Shown: positions 37,308 through 47,089, counted from the stretch's first letter. The stretch is DNA of 64,000 nt from Sinanaerobacter chloroacetimidivorans (GCF_018128545.1 NZ_JAGSND010000005.1:99468-163467); one strand, 5' to 3'. Program-made: numbers and translations. Notes: generated by a model not told the origin, from the sequence alone.

Positions 37308-39321
37308 AAATTTGATTTTAACCCTTGTCATAGGGCTGATGATATTAATCATGATTGCCTATAACAGTTCGGAGCATGAAGGCGGACTGCAGATGCAGAA
37401 TCGGATCAGGCTCCATCCGTTAAGCCAGGAACAACAGGAATGGCTGGATGAAAAAGGAACTTTGGTTATTGGCATTACGGACAATTCTGCGCCGTTTGTC
37501 CTCTGGGACGATGGCATGCAGCCGAAAGGTTTTTTAATTGATTATATGGAATTCATTGCTCGGGAATATGATGTTTCTATCCTGTATGAACCGATTCTTA
37601 TGAACGAGATCCTGTCAAAGCTTGATTCCCAGGAGGTGGATGCGGTCATTTCCACACCGGATGTTTCCTATGAAGAGGAACTGGAATTTACTATGCCTAT
37701 CATGAAGACAAAAGGTATTTTACTTTTCCAAAATACCATTACCAACCGGGAAAGCAGAGAAGGCAAAGACATGCGGATTATTTTGGTGGAAGGCAGCCCG
37801 TGGAAAAGAGTCCTGGAGAATCGTTTCCCCAAGGCAACTTATCTCCCGGTAGAAAATATGAAGGAGGCTGCCGCAGCAGCAGCTTCGAGACAGGGCAACG
37901 CCATTGCCGGAAGCGAGACAGCACTTCAGCATTTTATGGGCGCTGAACAAATGGAACAGAATTGGAGCCGGGCTTCAGGATATTTATATGAAAAAAATGA
38001 TTGCCTTGCAGTGGACTCCGAAAACACCATGCTTTATGAAATTCTGAATAATGCAGTCTACTACTTGGATAATACCAAGGTGGTTTCCGAGCTTCAATCA
38101 AAATGGCTGGGCCTTTCTTATTCATTGAAATCGGAAAATCGGCTGGAAGGGGCAGGAATCATTATCCTGATTGTCTTTGCTGCCGTATTGTGCATATTCT
38201 CTTTATTTTATCAATCCAACAAAAGCTTATATGAAGAGCTGCAGCAGAGGATGGAGCTGCTCATCGAAAGTCAGAATGAAATGCAGACAACCTTTGACGG
38301 GGTTACCTATTATTTGGCGGAAATCAACCGGGACGGCCTGGTGGTAAGTATTAACAAAGCCTTTTCCCAGTTCCTACAAATGAAACGGCACAAAGCCGTA
38401 GGACTTCCTTTGATTTCTCTTTTCACTATGGATGAAAAGGAAAAGCAGAAGCTGTCTCAGCTGATCAGCGAAACCTTCAAGGATGAATCGGAGAAGAGCG
38501 ACGAGATTTCTATCGGGAAAAAAATCCTGGAAATCCATACTTTCTTAATCAAGGACAATAAGGAAAAAGTGCAGAAGATCCTGACCATGATGGTGGATGT
38601 TACGGAAGCAAGAAGTACGGAAAGACAAATGCTGCAGAATCATAAAATGATCGCTGTCGGACAGCTTGCAACGGGTGTGGCCCATGAAATACGAAATCCC
38701 CTGGGACTGATCAGAAATTATTGCTATGTTCTGAAGGAAATTGATTACCGGGATTATATCAACAGAGATGAAGCCATAAAGGTAATTGAAAAATCTGTTG
38801 ACAAATCCAGCAGAATTATAGATAATTTATTGAATTTCTCAAGAATCACCACAAATAAAAAAGAAATTGTAAATTTGAATGTACATCTCAGCGCAATCCT
38901 GGATCTCCAGAGAAACTTGCTGGTCAAGCATAAAATTGATCTGAAGTATGAATATTTAGGCAGCGATACCGTTACAATCAATATTGAAGCAATTGAGATC
39001 ATTTTAATCAACCTGATTACCAATGCGGTGGACGCAATTTCTCAACCGGGTAAAATAACGGTACATTGCGTTGAAGATGGGCACAATATTATATTAAGCG
39101 TCAATGATACCGGACAGGGTATAGAACCGGATATTATAGATGAAATTTTCAATCCCTTTTTCACGACGAAGAAAAAAAGAGAAGGAAATGGACTTGGCCT
39201 TTATATCGTGTATAATGAAGTACAGAAAATGGGCGGAGAGATTAAAGTAGAAAGTGAAGTTGGCATAGGAACTACCTTTACCATAAGAATTCCGATAGAG
39301 AAGGAGGAACAGTACCAATGA
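37300..39321 (+). CDS. sensor histidine kinase with solute-binding sensor domain
   Basis: Membrane kinase of 673 residues. The N-terminal signal-anchor (LILTLVIGLMILIMIAY) is followed by a periplasmic-binding-protein family 3-like domain outside the cell (about 45-280; GTLVIGITDNSAPFV and GFLIDYMEFIAREY), a second membrane helix near 290-310, a PAS-like region, the dimerisation box with phosphoacceptor His462 (GVAHEIRNPLG), and an ATPase domain (NLITNAVDAI, DTGQGI, GNGLGLYI). The start at 37300 is chosen because longer frames run inside the permease gene. It overlaps the response regulator by four bases. It likely senses an amino acid. Confidence 0.93.
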   Translation: MNRNLILTLVIGLMILIMIAYNSSEHEGGLQMQNRIRLHPLSQEQQEWLDEKGTLVIGITDNSAPFVLWDDGMQPKGFLIDYMEFIAREYDVSILYEPILMNEILSKLDSQEVDAVISTPDVSYEEELEFTMPIMKTKGILLFQNTITNRESREGKDMRIILVEGSPWKRVLENRFPKATYLPVENMKEAAAAAASRQGNAIAGSETALQHFMGAEQMEQNWSRASGYLYEKNDCLAVDSENTMLYEILNNAVYYLDNTKVVSELQSKWLGLSYSLKSENRLEGAGIIILIVFAAVLCIFSLFYQSNKSLYEELQQRMELLIESQNEMQTTFDGVTYYLAEINRDGLVVSINKAFSQFLQMKRHKAVGLPLISLFTMDEKEKQKLSQLISETFKDESEKSDEISIGKKILEIHTFLIKDNKEKVQKILTMMVDVTEARSTERQMLQNHKMIAVGQLATGVAHEIRNPLGLIRNYCYVLKEIDYRDYINRDEAIKVIEKSVDKSSRIIDNLLNFSRITTNKKEIVNLNVHLSAILDLQRNLLVKHKIDLKYEYLGSDTVTINIEAIEIILINLITNAVDAISQPGKITVHCVEDGHNIILSVNDTGQGIEPDIIDEIFNPFFTTKKKREGNGLGLYIVYNEVQKMGGEIKVESEVGIGTTFTIRIPIEKEEQYQ

Positions 39322-40682
39322 GCATGAGAGGCTTACGAATCCTGGTGGTAGACGATGAACAGGATTATTGCAATGTAATGAAAGTCATACTGAATGCAAA
39401 AGGTCATCAGACTGCTCTCTGCACATCCGGGGCAGATGCTTTGAGCCTGTTGTCAAAAAACACCTATGACCTGGTGATCACCGACCTCATTATGCCGGAA
39501 ATGGACGGCAATCAACTGCTGCATGAAATAAAAAACCGATACCCCGATACGGAAGTCATGATGATGACGGCTTACGGTACGATCGAAAATGCTGTCGGAG
39601 CCATGAGAGAAGGGGCCTATTCCTACGTAACCAAAGGCGGAAATCCCGAAGAACTGGTGAGAGAAATTGAGAAGCTTCAGAGCATGCTGGAATTGAAGCG
39701 GGAAAATGAATTGCTGAAAGAGAAAGTAGCCCATGTTGATGTGATGCTGGACAGCAAAAGCCCGGGATTTTTGGAGATGCTCTCCATCGCCAAAAAAGCG
39801 GCTGCAAGTGATACCAACGTGCTGATTCTGGGAGAATCCGGCGTCGGCAAAGAAGTCATTGCACAGTATATTCATCGCAACAGCCTGCGCAAAAACAAGC
39901 AGTTTATGGACCTGAACTGCCATGCCATAGCGGAAACCGTTTTAGAATCGGAACTCTTCGGCCATGAAAAAGGCTCCTTTACCGGAGCGCTGCATAGGAG
40001 AATCGGGCGGATCGAGGCAGCTGACCAGGGAACCTTGTTTCTGGATGAAATCGGTGACATTCCCCTTACTATGCAGGCAAAATTACTAAAAACAATTGAA
40101 AATAAAAAGATTTACAGAATGGGCAGCAATGAGGAGCTGGAGGTGGATTTCAGACTGGTCACCGCTACCAATAAAAATCTGGAAATCGAAATGGAAGAGG
40201 GAAGATTCCGGGAGGATTTTTTCTATCGTATCAGCACCATTGTCATTAATATCCCTCCGCTTCGAAAAAGACAGGAGGATATCCCCCTTTTGATTGATTA
40301 TTTTTTCAAGCGATCCCAGAATGAAATGAAAAAGCCTATCCACAGAATCGATCCTGATGTGATGGACTTCTTGAAAAATTACCACTATCCGGGTAATGTC
40401 AGAGAATTAAAAAATATCATCGAGCGCCTTGTTGTACTTTCCGAAGATGGGGTTGTACAAAAAGAGGCTTTGCCAACCTTTTCACAGAGAAGTAAACCAG
40501 AAAACCAGGCATCAATCCAGGATGAAAGAGGCTTAAAGGAAATCCGCAGGGAAACGGAAAAAAATCATATAGAAAGTGTATTGAGAAGACACAATAATAA
40601 CATGACAAAAGCGGCAGAAGTTTTGGGCATAACTAGAAGACAGCTGTTTAATAAAATATCGGAATATAATCTGGAAAAATAG
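39318..40682 (+). CDS. NtrC-type sigma-54 response regulator
   Basis: Partner of the kinase just upstream. The 454-residue protein has a receiver domain (acidic pocket DD at 12-13, phosphoacceptor Asp56 in VITDLIMPEMDG), an AAA+ domain with Walker A GESGVGKE, a GSFTGA version of the sigma-54 loop, LFLDEIGDI and FREDFFYRIS, and a C-terminal Fis-type helix-turn-helix (NNMTKAAEVLGITRRQLFNKI). The GSFTGA variant is common among active members. The logical target is the sigma-54 promoter at 34121-34137. Stop-start overlap ATGA with the kinase. Confidence 0.95.
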   Translation: MSMRGLRILVVDDEQDYCNVMKVILNAKGHQTALCTSGADALSLLSKNTYDLVITDLIMPEMDGNQLLHEIKNRYPDTEVMMMTAYGTIENAVGAMREGAYSYVTKGGNPEELVREIEKLQSMLELKRENELLKEKVAHVDVMLDSKSPGFLEMLSIAKKAAASDTNVLILGESGVGKEVIAQYIHRNSLRKNKQFMDLNCHAIAETVLESELFGHEKGSFTGALHRRIGRIEAADQGTLFLDEIGDIPLTMQAKLLKTIENKKIYRMGSNEELEVDFRLVTATNKNLEIEMEEGRFREDFFYRISTIVINIPPLRKRQEDIPLLIDYFFKRSQNEMKKPIHRIDPDVMDFLKNYHYPGNVRELKNIIERLVVLSEDGVVQKEALPTFSQRSKPENQASIQDERGLKEIRRETEKNHIESVLRRHNNNMTKAAEVLGITRRQLFNKISEYNLEK

Positions 40683-40734
40683 ATCAAGCTTCTTCTATCC
40701 AGATCCTACATAAGTGATACTTTCTTATTAAGAG

Positions 40735-40763
40735 TTGAAAATTGCAGAAATTTGTTGTAAAAT
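40735..40763 (+). promoter_or_regulatory. sigma-A promoter of the carboxypeptidase gene
   Basis: TTGAAA, 17-base spacer and TAAAAT lie about 85 bases before the start at 40848. Confidence 0.6.
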
Positions 40764-40847
40764 AAGCTTTACTATAAAAAAGGATTCCGTTAGTATAGTA
40801 AAGCCTGAAAAACTCTGTTTTAGACGATAGGATAAGGAAAACATAGG

Positions 40848-41702
40848 ATGGATAGCAAAAGAATAAAAATCTTGATCGTTGTGTCATTGATGGTTATGGA
40901 GGGCTTTGTTTGGACAATTACAAGCCCTATTAGTGCTTGGTCTTTGGGAATCATCGGCGGGGCTGACGGCCCTGAGAAAATTATCATTTCTGATAAGGGC
41001 ACGGAGGATAGGAATACACAAAAGGACAACGAAGATCTTGAGAATCCTCCAAAAGAGGACAGGCCTCCGGGAGACGAGCCTGCACAGACTGAGAATGAGA
41101 AAACCAGAAAAGCGTTAATTCAGGAAGCAAAAGAAAAAGGCTTGCTGATACTGGTGAATAAACAACATACCGTAGACAGAAACTATAAACCGGAAGATTT
41201 AAAGGAAATTCGATATTATGCACCGGATCGGTCCGCCTCCTCCCGATATATGAGAGCGGAAGCTGCAGATGCTTTTCATAAGCTGGTGGAAGCAGCAGCT
41301 TTGGAAAACATGGAATTGGTCATGACAACCGCATATCGCTCCTATGATTTTCAGAAAACATTATTTGATAATTACGTAGCAAAGGAAGGGGAGGAAGCAG
41401 CCAACCGATACAGTGCGAAACCAGGTCAAAGTGAACACCAGACCGGACTTTCGGTGGATGTCACTTCGGCAAGTGTCGGGTATCAGCTTACCGATAAGTT
41501 TGGTGAAACGAAGGAAGGAATCTGGCTTGCCGAGCATGCACACCTTTTTGGGTTTATTATCCGCTTCCCGGAGGGAAAAGAGGCGATTACCGGATATCTA
41601 TATGAACCCTGGCACATCAGATATGTAGGCGTTGAGGCTGCAACGGAAATTTACGAGCAGGGACTGACTTTGGAAGAATATTTGGATCAACAGAGTGAAT
41701 AG
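40848..41702 (+). CDS. D-alanyl-D-alanine carboxypeptidase (VanY/M15B family)
   Basis: Zinc peptidase that trims the terminal D-Ala of peptidoglycan stem peptides outside the cell. The 284-residue protein has an N-terminal membrane anchor (about 7-27), a charged proline-rich linker, and a C-terminal M15 domain with TAYRSYDFQ, the zinc-ligand motif SEHQTGLSVDV and EPWHIRYVG. Just after the anchor is SLGIIGGADGPEK, which resembles a motif of sodium-pumping decarboxylase beta subunits and recurs in small clostridial membrane proteins. It appears monocistronic, with its own promoter. No van resistance genes are nearby, so a wall-maturation role is likely. Confidence 0.9.
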   Translation: MDSKRIKILIVVSLMVMEGFVWTITSPISAWSLGIIGGADGPEKIIISDKGTEDRNTQKDNEDLENPPKEDRPPGDEPAQTENEKTRKALIQEAKEKGLLILVNKQHTVDRNYKPEDLKEIRYYAPDRSASSRYMRAEAADAFHKLVEAAALENMELVMTTAYRSYDFQKTLFDNYVAKEGEEAANRYSAKPGQSEHQTGLSVDVTSASVGYQLTDKFGETKEGIWLAEHAHLFGFIIRFPEGKEAITGYLYEPWHIRYVGVEAATEIYEQGLTLEEYLDQQSE

Positions 41703-41751
41703 AGTTGCTCTTTTCACAATTTGGGCGAGCTTAGAAGGAGGATATATATAA

Positions 41752-43260
41752 ATGGCATTTTATTTCAATGAACCGTCGCGTACCTTTAATGAATACCTGC
41801 TTGTACCGGGTTATTCATCAAAAGAGTGCAAAATAGAAAATGTAAGTTTGAAAGCACCGGTGGTAAAATTCCGTAAGGGTGAGAAATCAGAGCTTACCAT
41901 GAATATTCCGCTGGTTTCGGCTATTATGCAATCGGTCTCCGATGATCGAATGGCTATCGCACTGGCAAAAGAGGGGGGGATTTCTTTTATTTTTGCTTCC
42001 CAGTCCATAGAGAGCCAGGTAGCGATGATAAAACGTGTCAAAAGTCATAAGGCCGGTTTTGTGAAGAGTGATTCCAACATCAGGCCGGATCAGACCTTGA
42101 GGGATATTCTGGACTTAAAGGAGAAGAGCGGTCACTCAACGGTTGCAGTAACTGACGACGGGACCTCGGAGGGAAAAATCCTCGGCATTGTCACCAGCAG
42201 AGATTACAGAGTCAGCAGAATGTCTATGGATACCAAGGTTTCGGAATTTATGACACCTTTTTCCTCTCTTGTTTACGCCAATGAAGGGATTACTTTGTCC
42301 GAGGCAAACGATATGCTGTGGGATCACAAGCTGAATGCCCTTCCTATCATCGATAAAAACGACAGACTTGTCTATTTCGTTTTCAGAAAAGATTATGATT
42401 CCCATAAAGCAAACCCCAATGAGCTCCTGGATTCAGGGAAAAGATATGTGGTGGGCGCCGGGATAAACACCAGAGATTATGCAGAGAGAATTCCTGCACT
42501 GGTTGAGGCGGGCGCCGATGTTTTATGTATCGACTCTTCTGAAGGATTTTCCGAATGGCAGAAGGAAACCTTGTCCTATGTGAGAGAAAATTTCGGCGAT
42601 AAAGTGAAAATCGGGGCCGGAAATGTCATTGACAAAGAGGGCTTTTTATTCCTTGCAGAAGCGGGCGCCGACTTTGTGAAAGTAGGTATCGGCGGAGGTT
42701 CTATCTGCATTACCAGAGAGCAGAAGGGTATCGGAAGAGGACAGGCCACGGCAGTCATTGAAGTGGCGGCGGCCAGAGACGAGTATTATGAAAAGACGGG
42801 AATCTATATTCCGATATGCTCTGACGGCGGAATCGTTTATGACTATCATATGACACTGGCTCTTGCCATGGGAGCTGATTTCATCATGCTTGGAAGATAT
42901 TTTGCCAGATTTGATGAGAGTCCTACCAATAAGCTTAACATAAACGGGAATTATGTAAAAGAATATTGGGGTGAGGGCTCCAACAGAGCGAGAAACTGGC
43001 AGCGATACGATCTGGGCGGTGACGGCAAACTCTCCTTTGAAGAGGGTGTCGACTCTTATGTCCCTTATGCAGGTCCATTAAAGGATAATATTACATTATC
43101 CCTGAATAAAGTAAAATCAACCATGTGCAACTGCGGCGTTATATCCATTGAAGAGCTTCAGCAAAATACCAAGATTACGTTAGTATCCGCTACCAGTATC
43201 GTTGAAGGCGGTGCACATGATGTTATATTAAAAGACACCACCGCAAGTCCGGTTAGATAA
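41752..43260 (+). CDS. guaB: IMP dehydrogenase
   Basis: Oxidises IMP to XMP with NAD+, the committed step of GMP synthesis. The 502-residue protein has the TIM barrel interrupted by a CBS-domain pair (about 105-225), the catalytic cysteine in [13 protein letters not shown], and the [12 protein letters not shown] flap region. The N-terminus ([16 protein letters not shown]) belongs to the longer IMPDH subgroup. AGGAGG precedes the ATG. It is followed after 15 bases by guaA, the next enzyme of the pathway. Confidence 0.96.
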   Translation: MAFYFNEPSRTFNEYLLVPGYSSKECKIENVSLKAPVVKFRKGEKSELTMNIPLVSAIMQSVSDDRMAIALAKEGGISFIFASQSIESQVAMIKRVKSHKAGFVKSDSNIRPDQTLRDILDLKEKSGHSTVAVTDDGTSEGKILGIVTSRDYRVSRMSMDTKVSEFMTPFSSLVYANEGITLSEANDMLWDHKLNALPIIDKNDRLVYFVFRKDYDSHKANPNELLDSGKRYVVGAGINTRDYAERIPALVEAGADVLCIDSSEGFSEWQKETLSYVRENFGDKVKIGAGNVIDKEGFLFLAEAGADFVKVGIGGGSICITREQKGIGRGQATAVIEVAAARDEYYEKTGIYIPICSDGGIVYDYHMTLALAMGADFIMLGRYFARFDESPTNKLNINGNYVKEYWGEGSNRARNWQRYDLGGDGKLSFEEGVDSYVPYAGPLKDNITLSLNKVKSTMCNCGVISIEELQQNTKITLVSATSIVEGGAHDVILKDTTASPVR

Positions 43261-43275
43261 GAGAGAGGAAAACAG

Positions 43276-44841
43276 ATGGATTTTAAAGGTATCTTAGTGG
43301 TTGACTTTGGAGGTCAATACAATCAATTGATTGCACGCCGAGTAAGAGAGGCAAACGTATATTGTGAAATTGTTTCTTATTCCAAGTGCCTGGACCGGGT
43401 TAAGGAAAGCAGACCTGAGGGGATTATCTTTACAGGCGGCCCTGCCAGTGTCTATGAAGAAGGCGCACCGACCCTTCCGAAAGAACTTTTTGAAATGGGG
43501 ATTCCGGTTCTCGGAATCTGCTATGGGGCGCAGCTTATGGCCCACGTACTCGGCGGAGAGGTAGTAAGCCCTGATTATAAGGAATACGGCAGAGTGAAGC
43601 TTCTGCAGGGAGGCGATGCCGCAAGTAAGGATTGCAGCAGCCTGCTCTATAAGGATATTGCACCGGACAGCATCTGCTGGATGAGCCACACGGACTATAT
43701 CAAGCAGGTTCCGGAAGGCTTTGTGGTATCTTCCTATACGGACAATTGCCCGACTGCGTCCATGGAACATGTGGAGAAAAAGCTTTATGCGGTACAGTTC
43801 CATCCGGAAGTGCACCATACACCATTTGGCCAGGATCTTTTAAAGAATTTTCTGTATAATGTGTGCGGATGTGAACCGACTTGGACCATGGCCAATTTTG
43901 CCAGAACAAAAATAGAAGAGATCAAGAAGATCGTCGGCGATAAAAAGGTGCTATGCGCATTATCCGGCGGTGTCGATTCCTCTGTGGCTGCAGTTTTGGT
44001 TCATCAGGCTATCGGGGATAACCTTACCTGCATATTTGTAGACCACGGACTCCTTCGAAAGGATGAAGGGGATCAGGTTATGGAGGTTTACGGCAAGCAG
44101 TTTCATATGAAGATCAAGCGTGTGAACGCTCAGCAAAGATTTTTAAGCAAGCTTGCGGGCATATCCGATCCGGAGACCAAGAGAAAAATTATCGGCACGG
44201 AGTTCATTCGTGTCTTTGAAGAAGAATCTAAGAAATTGTATGAAGAAGAAGGCGGTATTGATTTCCTGCTGCAGGGCACCATCTATCCAGATGTTGTTGA
44301 AAGCGGAACCGGTGAGGCGGCAGTCATCAAGAGCCACCATAATGTGGGCGGACTTCCTGAAGACATGAAAATGGAACTTTTGGAGCCCCTAAGATTGTTA
44401 TTTAAGGACGAAGTCCGTAAGGTAGGAGAAGAAATCGGCATTGCCTCAGAACTTGTTTGGAGACAGCCATTCCCTGGGCCGGGCCTTGCGATCCGCTGCC
44501 TGGGTGAAATCACGGAAGAAAAGCTTGCAATCATCAGAGAATCCGATGCGATTTTGCGGGAAGAAGTTCGTTTAAACGGCTTGGAAAGAGAAATCTGGCA
44601 GTACTTTACCGTTCTTCCAAACATTCGAAGCGTAGGAGTCATGGGCGACTTCAGAACCTATGACTACACCGTGGGAATCAGAGCGGTGACCTCCGTGGAC
44701 GGCATGACCTCCGACTGGGCAAGGATCCCCTATGATGTGCTGGAGAAGATCTCCAACCGGATCGTCAACGAGGTCAAGGGAGTTAACAGGATTGTTTACG
44801 ATGTTACTTCAAAGCCACCTTCAACGATTGAGTGGGAATAA
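43276..44841 (+). CDS. guaA: GMP synthase (glutamine-hydrolysing)
   Basis: Converts XMP to GMP using glutamine and ATP. The 521-residue protein has the class I glutamine amidotransferase domain (nucleophile Cys in [10 protein letters not shown], His in FHPEVHHTP), the ATP-pyrophosphatase domain with the P-loop SGGVDSSV, and the conserved C-terminal dimerisation domain. It is the second gene after guaB. Its last 93 bases are part of the attachment site of an integrated element: a second copy of the same codons lies at 56587-56679. The protein remains full length, so integration has not damaged it. Confidence 0.97.
   Translation: MDFKGILVVDFGGQYNQLIARRVREANVYCEIVSYSKCLDRVKESRPEGIIFTGGPASVYEEGAPTLPKELFEMGIPVLGICYGAQLMAHVLGGEVVSPDYKEYGRVKLLQGGDAASKDCSSLLYKDIAPDSICWMSHTDYIKQVPEGFVVSSYTDNCPTASMEHVEKKLYAVQFHPEVHHTPFGQDLLKNFLYNVCGCEPTWTMANFARTKIEEIKKIVGDKKVLCALSGGVDSSVAAVLVHQAIGDNLTCIFVDHGLLRKDEGDQVMEVYGKQFHMKIKRVNAQQRFLSKLAGISDPETKRKIIGTEFIRVFEEESKKLYEEEGGIDFLLQGTIYPDVVESGTGEAAVIKSHHNVGGLPEDMKMELLEPLRLLFKDEVRKVGEEIGIASELVWRQPFPGPGLAIRCLGEITEEKLAIIRESDAILREEVRLNGLEREIWQYFTVLPNIRSVGVMGDFRTYDYTVGIRAVTSVDGMTSDWARIPYDVLEKISNRIVNEVKGVNRIVYDVTSKPPSTIEWE
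44749..44841 (+). repeat. left copy of the guaA 3'-end direct repeat (attL of element 1)
   Basis: The last 30 codons and stop of guaA. Compared with 56587-56679 there are 9 differences in 93 bases, all at synonymous positions including TAA versus TAG. Longest identical run about 18 bases (CCGGATCGTCAACGAGGT); the final ATTGAGTGGGAATA is also identical and overlaps the GAGTGGGAATA-type core known at guaA integration sites. Confidence 0.93.
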
Positions 44842-44888
44842 GGCTCGTCTTGAAATTTCAATGATTACAGAGTTTTAGGAAAGATATA

Positions 44889-44940
44889 AACTGTTTTAGA
44901 TTTTTGAAGTATTTTTGAATATCTAAGACAGTTTTTTATT
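44889..44940 (+). terminator. guaA terminator-like hairpin containing two arm-type repeats
   Basis: ACTGTTTTAGAT (44890-44901) and ATCTAAGACAGT (44921-44932) are inverted copies of one 12-base motif; the second is followed by a T-run, giving a terminator shape after guaA. The same motif recurs at the right end (56518-56529 and 56541-56552), so they may also be integrase arm sites. Confidence 0.6.
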
Positions 44941-44972
44941 GTTTTTTTCACCAAAAAGGAGGCGGTTTAGAC

Positions 44973-45923
44973 ATGAAGCGTGGAGACATCAAAGCGAACA
45001 GAGTAACGGCTAGTAAGCCTATTCAAAACAAGAGTTTTAAGGATCTTGAAGAGGAATTTATCAGACATGCAGAAATAAGGAATTTATCAGAATGGACAAT
45101 AAAAAGTTACAAGTATCATACGCAGTATTTCCTTGAATTTGCAGGAGAAGATTTGATGTGCAAAGATATCGGGTTAGAAATGATAGAGGGTTATATCCTC
45201 TTCATGAAAGAGAAAAAAGGCATATCAAACCCAGTGACATTAAATTCCTATTTGCAGAATATCAGTCCAATCATTAAATATGGATTCAAGAAAAGGTATA
45301 TCTTATATCAGTTTGTATTTCCTTTTGTGAAGGGACAGGAAACTCTAAAGGATATTTATTCTGAAGAGGAAATGAAAGCTCTGCTTGAAACACCAAACAA
45401 GAAAGATTTCATAACCATAAGAACACATACTATAATTTGGGTGCTTGCCAGCACCGGCATTCGAGCAAGGGAACTAAGAGAATTAAGGAACATGAATGTA
45501 GACTTGATAAATCGGGCTATTACAGTCAATCAAACTAAGAATAAAAAACCTAGAAGAGTACCAATCAGTAAGAGTCTATATGATGTACTTCTTTATTACA
45601 TTGAATTACGGGGAGGGAATGAAGAGGATTACTTATTTCCTACGGTGTACAATGAAATATTGGCTATGTCATCACTTCAGGACAGCGTTAAAAAGTATTG
45701 CAATGACAGGGGAGTATTTAAAACGAGTCTGCACCTCTTCAGACATACCTTTATTACAAATGCAGTCAATCAGAACGTAAATCCTTTGATTCTGAAGAGG
45801 ATCACAGGACACAGCACAATGAATCAGTTAAACCGATATTATAATGCTCGAACGATTGATATGGTAGATGTGATTGATGATATAGCACCAAAGACAAACA
45901 GAAAGAAAAGTTATTTTAAATAG
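44973..45923 (+). CDS. tyrosine recombinase/integrase of element 1
   Basis: Site-specific recombinase expected to integrate and excise element 1 at guaA. The 316-residue protein has an N-terminal SAM-like DNA-binding domain (about 22-110) and a catalytic domain with Arg in STGIRARELREL, HLFRHTF (HxxR), a late GHSTMNQLNRYYN containing the last His and the nucleophilic Tyr. The ATG lies behind AAAAAGGAGG. It is the first gene inside the element and reads away from guaA. No excisionase is recognised nearby; one of the small XRE-type proteins could serve. Confidence 0.93.
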   Translation: MKRGDIKANRVTASKPIQNKSFKDLEEEFIRHAEIRNLSEWTIKSYKYHTQYFLEFAGEDLMCKDIGLEMIEGYILFMKEKKGISNPVTLNSYLQNISPIIKYGFKKRYILYQFVFPFVKGQETLKDIYSEEEMKALLETPNKKDFITIRTHTIIWVLASTGIRARELRELRNMNVDLINRAITVNQTKNKKPRRVPISKSLYDVLLYYIELRGGNEEDYLFPTVYNEILAMSSLQDSVKKYCNDRGVFKTSLHLFRHTFITNAVNQNVNPLILKRITGHSTMNQLNRYYNARTIDMVDVIDDIAPKTNRKKSYFK

Positions 45924-45973
45924 AAAAAAGAGACTATTTTATGGGGAAATCGGGGATAAATGAGAGCTTTTCT

Positions 45974-45985
45974 AGGGGGATATCC
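45974..45985. repeat. 12-base repeat AGGGGGATATCC, copy 1
   Basis: Identical to 46311-46322; the two copies flank the small XRE gene at 46079-46282. The inner GGATATCC is palindromic, which fits a regulator binding site. Confidence 0.5.
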
Positions 45986-46078
45986 GCTTCATATAATTTG
46001 TTTCCGGCGATTTTGGCATAACTATACCTTTTATGAATAAAAACGGCTGTATGGCGCGATTATAAAAATGAAAACTGG

Positions 46079-46282
46079 CTAATCTTCTGCAATATATTTC
46101 AGAATATCTGAAACATCACATTTTAACATTTTACAAAGATCATTAATGGTATTGGTGTTAATACCTTGATTATTTCTAAGTCTGGAGATAGTGCTAGAAC
46201 TGACATTATAGCTATGAATTAAGGCATATGTAGATATATGTTTCTTCTGAATTGTCTCCCAGAATGGATCATAGACTATCAT
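46079..46282 (-). CDS. small XRE-type helix-turn-helix regulator
   Basis: A 67-residue DNA-binding protein made almost only of a Cro/C1-type helix-turn-helix (STYALIHSYNVSSSTISRLRNN, about 14-35 including the recognition helix, then a third helix). The start MIVYDPFW follows GGAGGAGG; the longer frame upstream reads through this site. It is divergent from the zinc-ribbon gene, with AGGGGGATATCC repeats on both sides, and probably represses itself and the promoter at 46328. Confidence 0.82.
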   Translation of the reverse strand: MIVYDPFWETIQKKHISTYALIHSYNVSSSTISRLRNNQGINTNTINDLCKMLKCDVSDILKYIAED

Positions 46283-46310
46283 TTCAGCACCTCCTCCTAT
46301 TGATAAGTAT

Positions 46311-46322
46311 AGGGGGATATCC
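46311..46322. promoter_or_regulatory. 12-base repeat AGGGGGATATCC, copy 2 (candidate operator)
   Basis: Lies six bases upstream of the -35 box at 46328 and just upstream of the divergent XRE gene; identical to 45974-45985. Confidence 0.45.
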
Positions 46323-46327
46323 AAATA

Positions 46328-46356
46328 TTGACTATGCTCGAAAAATAGACTATAAT
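46328..46356 (+). promoter_or_regulatory. sigma-A promoter of the zinc-ribbon gene
   Basis: TTGACT, 17-base spacer, perfect TATAAT, ending 32 bases before the start at 46389. Confidence 0.82.
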
Positions 46357-46388
46357 TTAGAAAAAGCTGTCAAAGGAGGAATGAAAAA

Positions 46389-46673
46389 ATGGAAACGTTT
46401 ATATTTCTATTATTGATTGGATTGCTTATTTATGCTAAAGTTCAAGGCGGCAAAGATAAAGAAGTTAAACAGCAAGAATTGAAAAGGAAAAATCTTGAGA
46501 TCATCAATTCGCAAGATAACACACAACAAGATGTTATAAGGTGTCCCAAATGCCTATCTTCACAAACATCTGCAAATAAAAGAGGTATAACTCTTACCAC
46601 TGGACTAATTGGAAGTCAAACAGTTTATATAACATGCTTGCAATGTGGGCATAGATGGAAAGCTGGATCGTAG
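46389..46673 (+). CDS. membrane-anchored zinc-ribbon protein
   Basis: A 94-residue protein with one N-terminal hydrophobic helix (FIFLLLIGLLIYAKV), a charged middle and a C-terminal zinc ribbon with CPKC (near 53-56) and CLQCGHRW (near 83-90). The layout suggests a membrane-attached protein with a metal-binding tail. No function is known to me. AAAGGAGG precedes the ATG and a shared terminator follows. Confidence 0.75.
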   Translation: METFIFLLLIGLLIYAKVQGGKDKEVKQQELKRKNLEIINSQDNTQQDVIRCPKCLSSQTSANKRGITLTTGLIGSQTVYITCLQCGHRWKAGS

Positions 46674-46701
46674 AGACTGTATAATAATTTTGAAATATTT
46701 A

Positions 46702-46745
46702 CCTCTGCTATGGAAAATCAACCGTAGCAGAGGTTTTATATTTTT
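46702..46745. terminator. bidirectional terminator between convergent genes
   Basis: CCTCTGCTA (46702-46710) and TAGCAGAGG (46725-46733), T-rich sequence after it on the plus strand and on the minus strand. It separates the zinc-ribbon gene from the minus-strand XRE gene. Confidence 0.82.
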
Positions 46746-46762
46746 ATATACTCTAAAAAAAA

Positions 46763-47002
46763 TTACTTTTCCTGTGAAGTAATGTTAAGGCTTTCTCTAT
46801 TGAGTGGAATATATTCCATTATGTCTGAAGGCTGACAATTCAGAGCCTCGCAAATTTTAGATATGGTATCGGTTCTTACAATTTCATCTTTTGCTAGCCT
46901 TGCCATTATTGAAGCGGTAATCCCAGCTTTATCTTGCAATTCTCCTTTTTTCATTCCTCTATCAATTAATAAATGGAATAACTTTTTATAACTAAGTGGC
47001 AT
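46763..47002 (-). CDS. XRE-family regulator (YozG-like)
   Basis: A 79-residue Cro/C1-type helix-turn-helix protein: YKKLFHLLIDRGMKKGELQ, KAGITASIMARLAKDE (recognition helix region) and ISKICEALNCQPSDIMEY. It resembles the protein at 61861 in the second element residue by residue over its core. On the minus strand an AGGGAGG site precedes the ATG. It is divergent from the gene at 47175, and the intervening promoter region contains CGTAAA/TTTACG half sites that may be its operator. Confidence 0.85.
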   Translation of the reverse strand: MPLSYKKLFHLLIDRGMKKGELQDKAGITASIMARLAKDEIVRTDTISKICEALNCQPSDIMEYIPLNRESLNITSQEK

Positions 47003-47089
47003 TTTAATCCTCCCTTTTTCTTCGATATTGTTAAAATACCATAAAAATAACGTAAACGCAATATATATAGTGAAAACAAAAGATTTATA

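Noticed and set aside
43294-43818. 174-codon open frame on the minus strand
   Set aside because: Antisense to the amidotransferase domain of guaA, no supporting signal.
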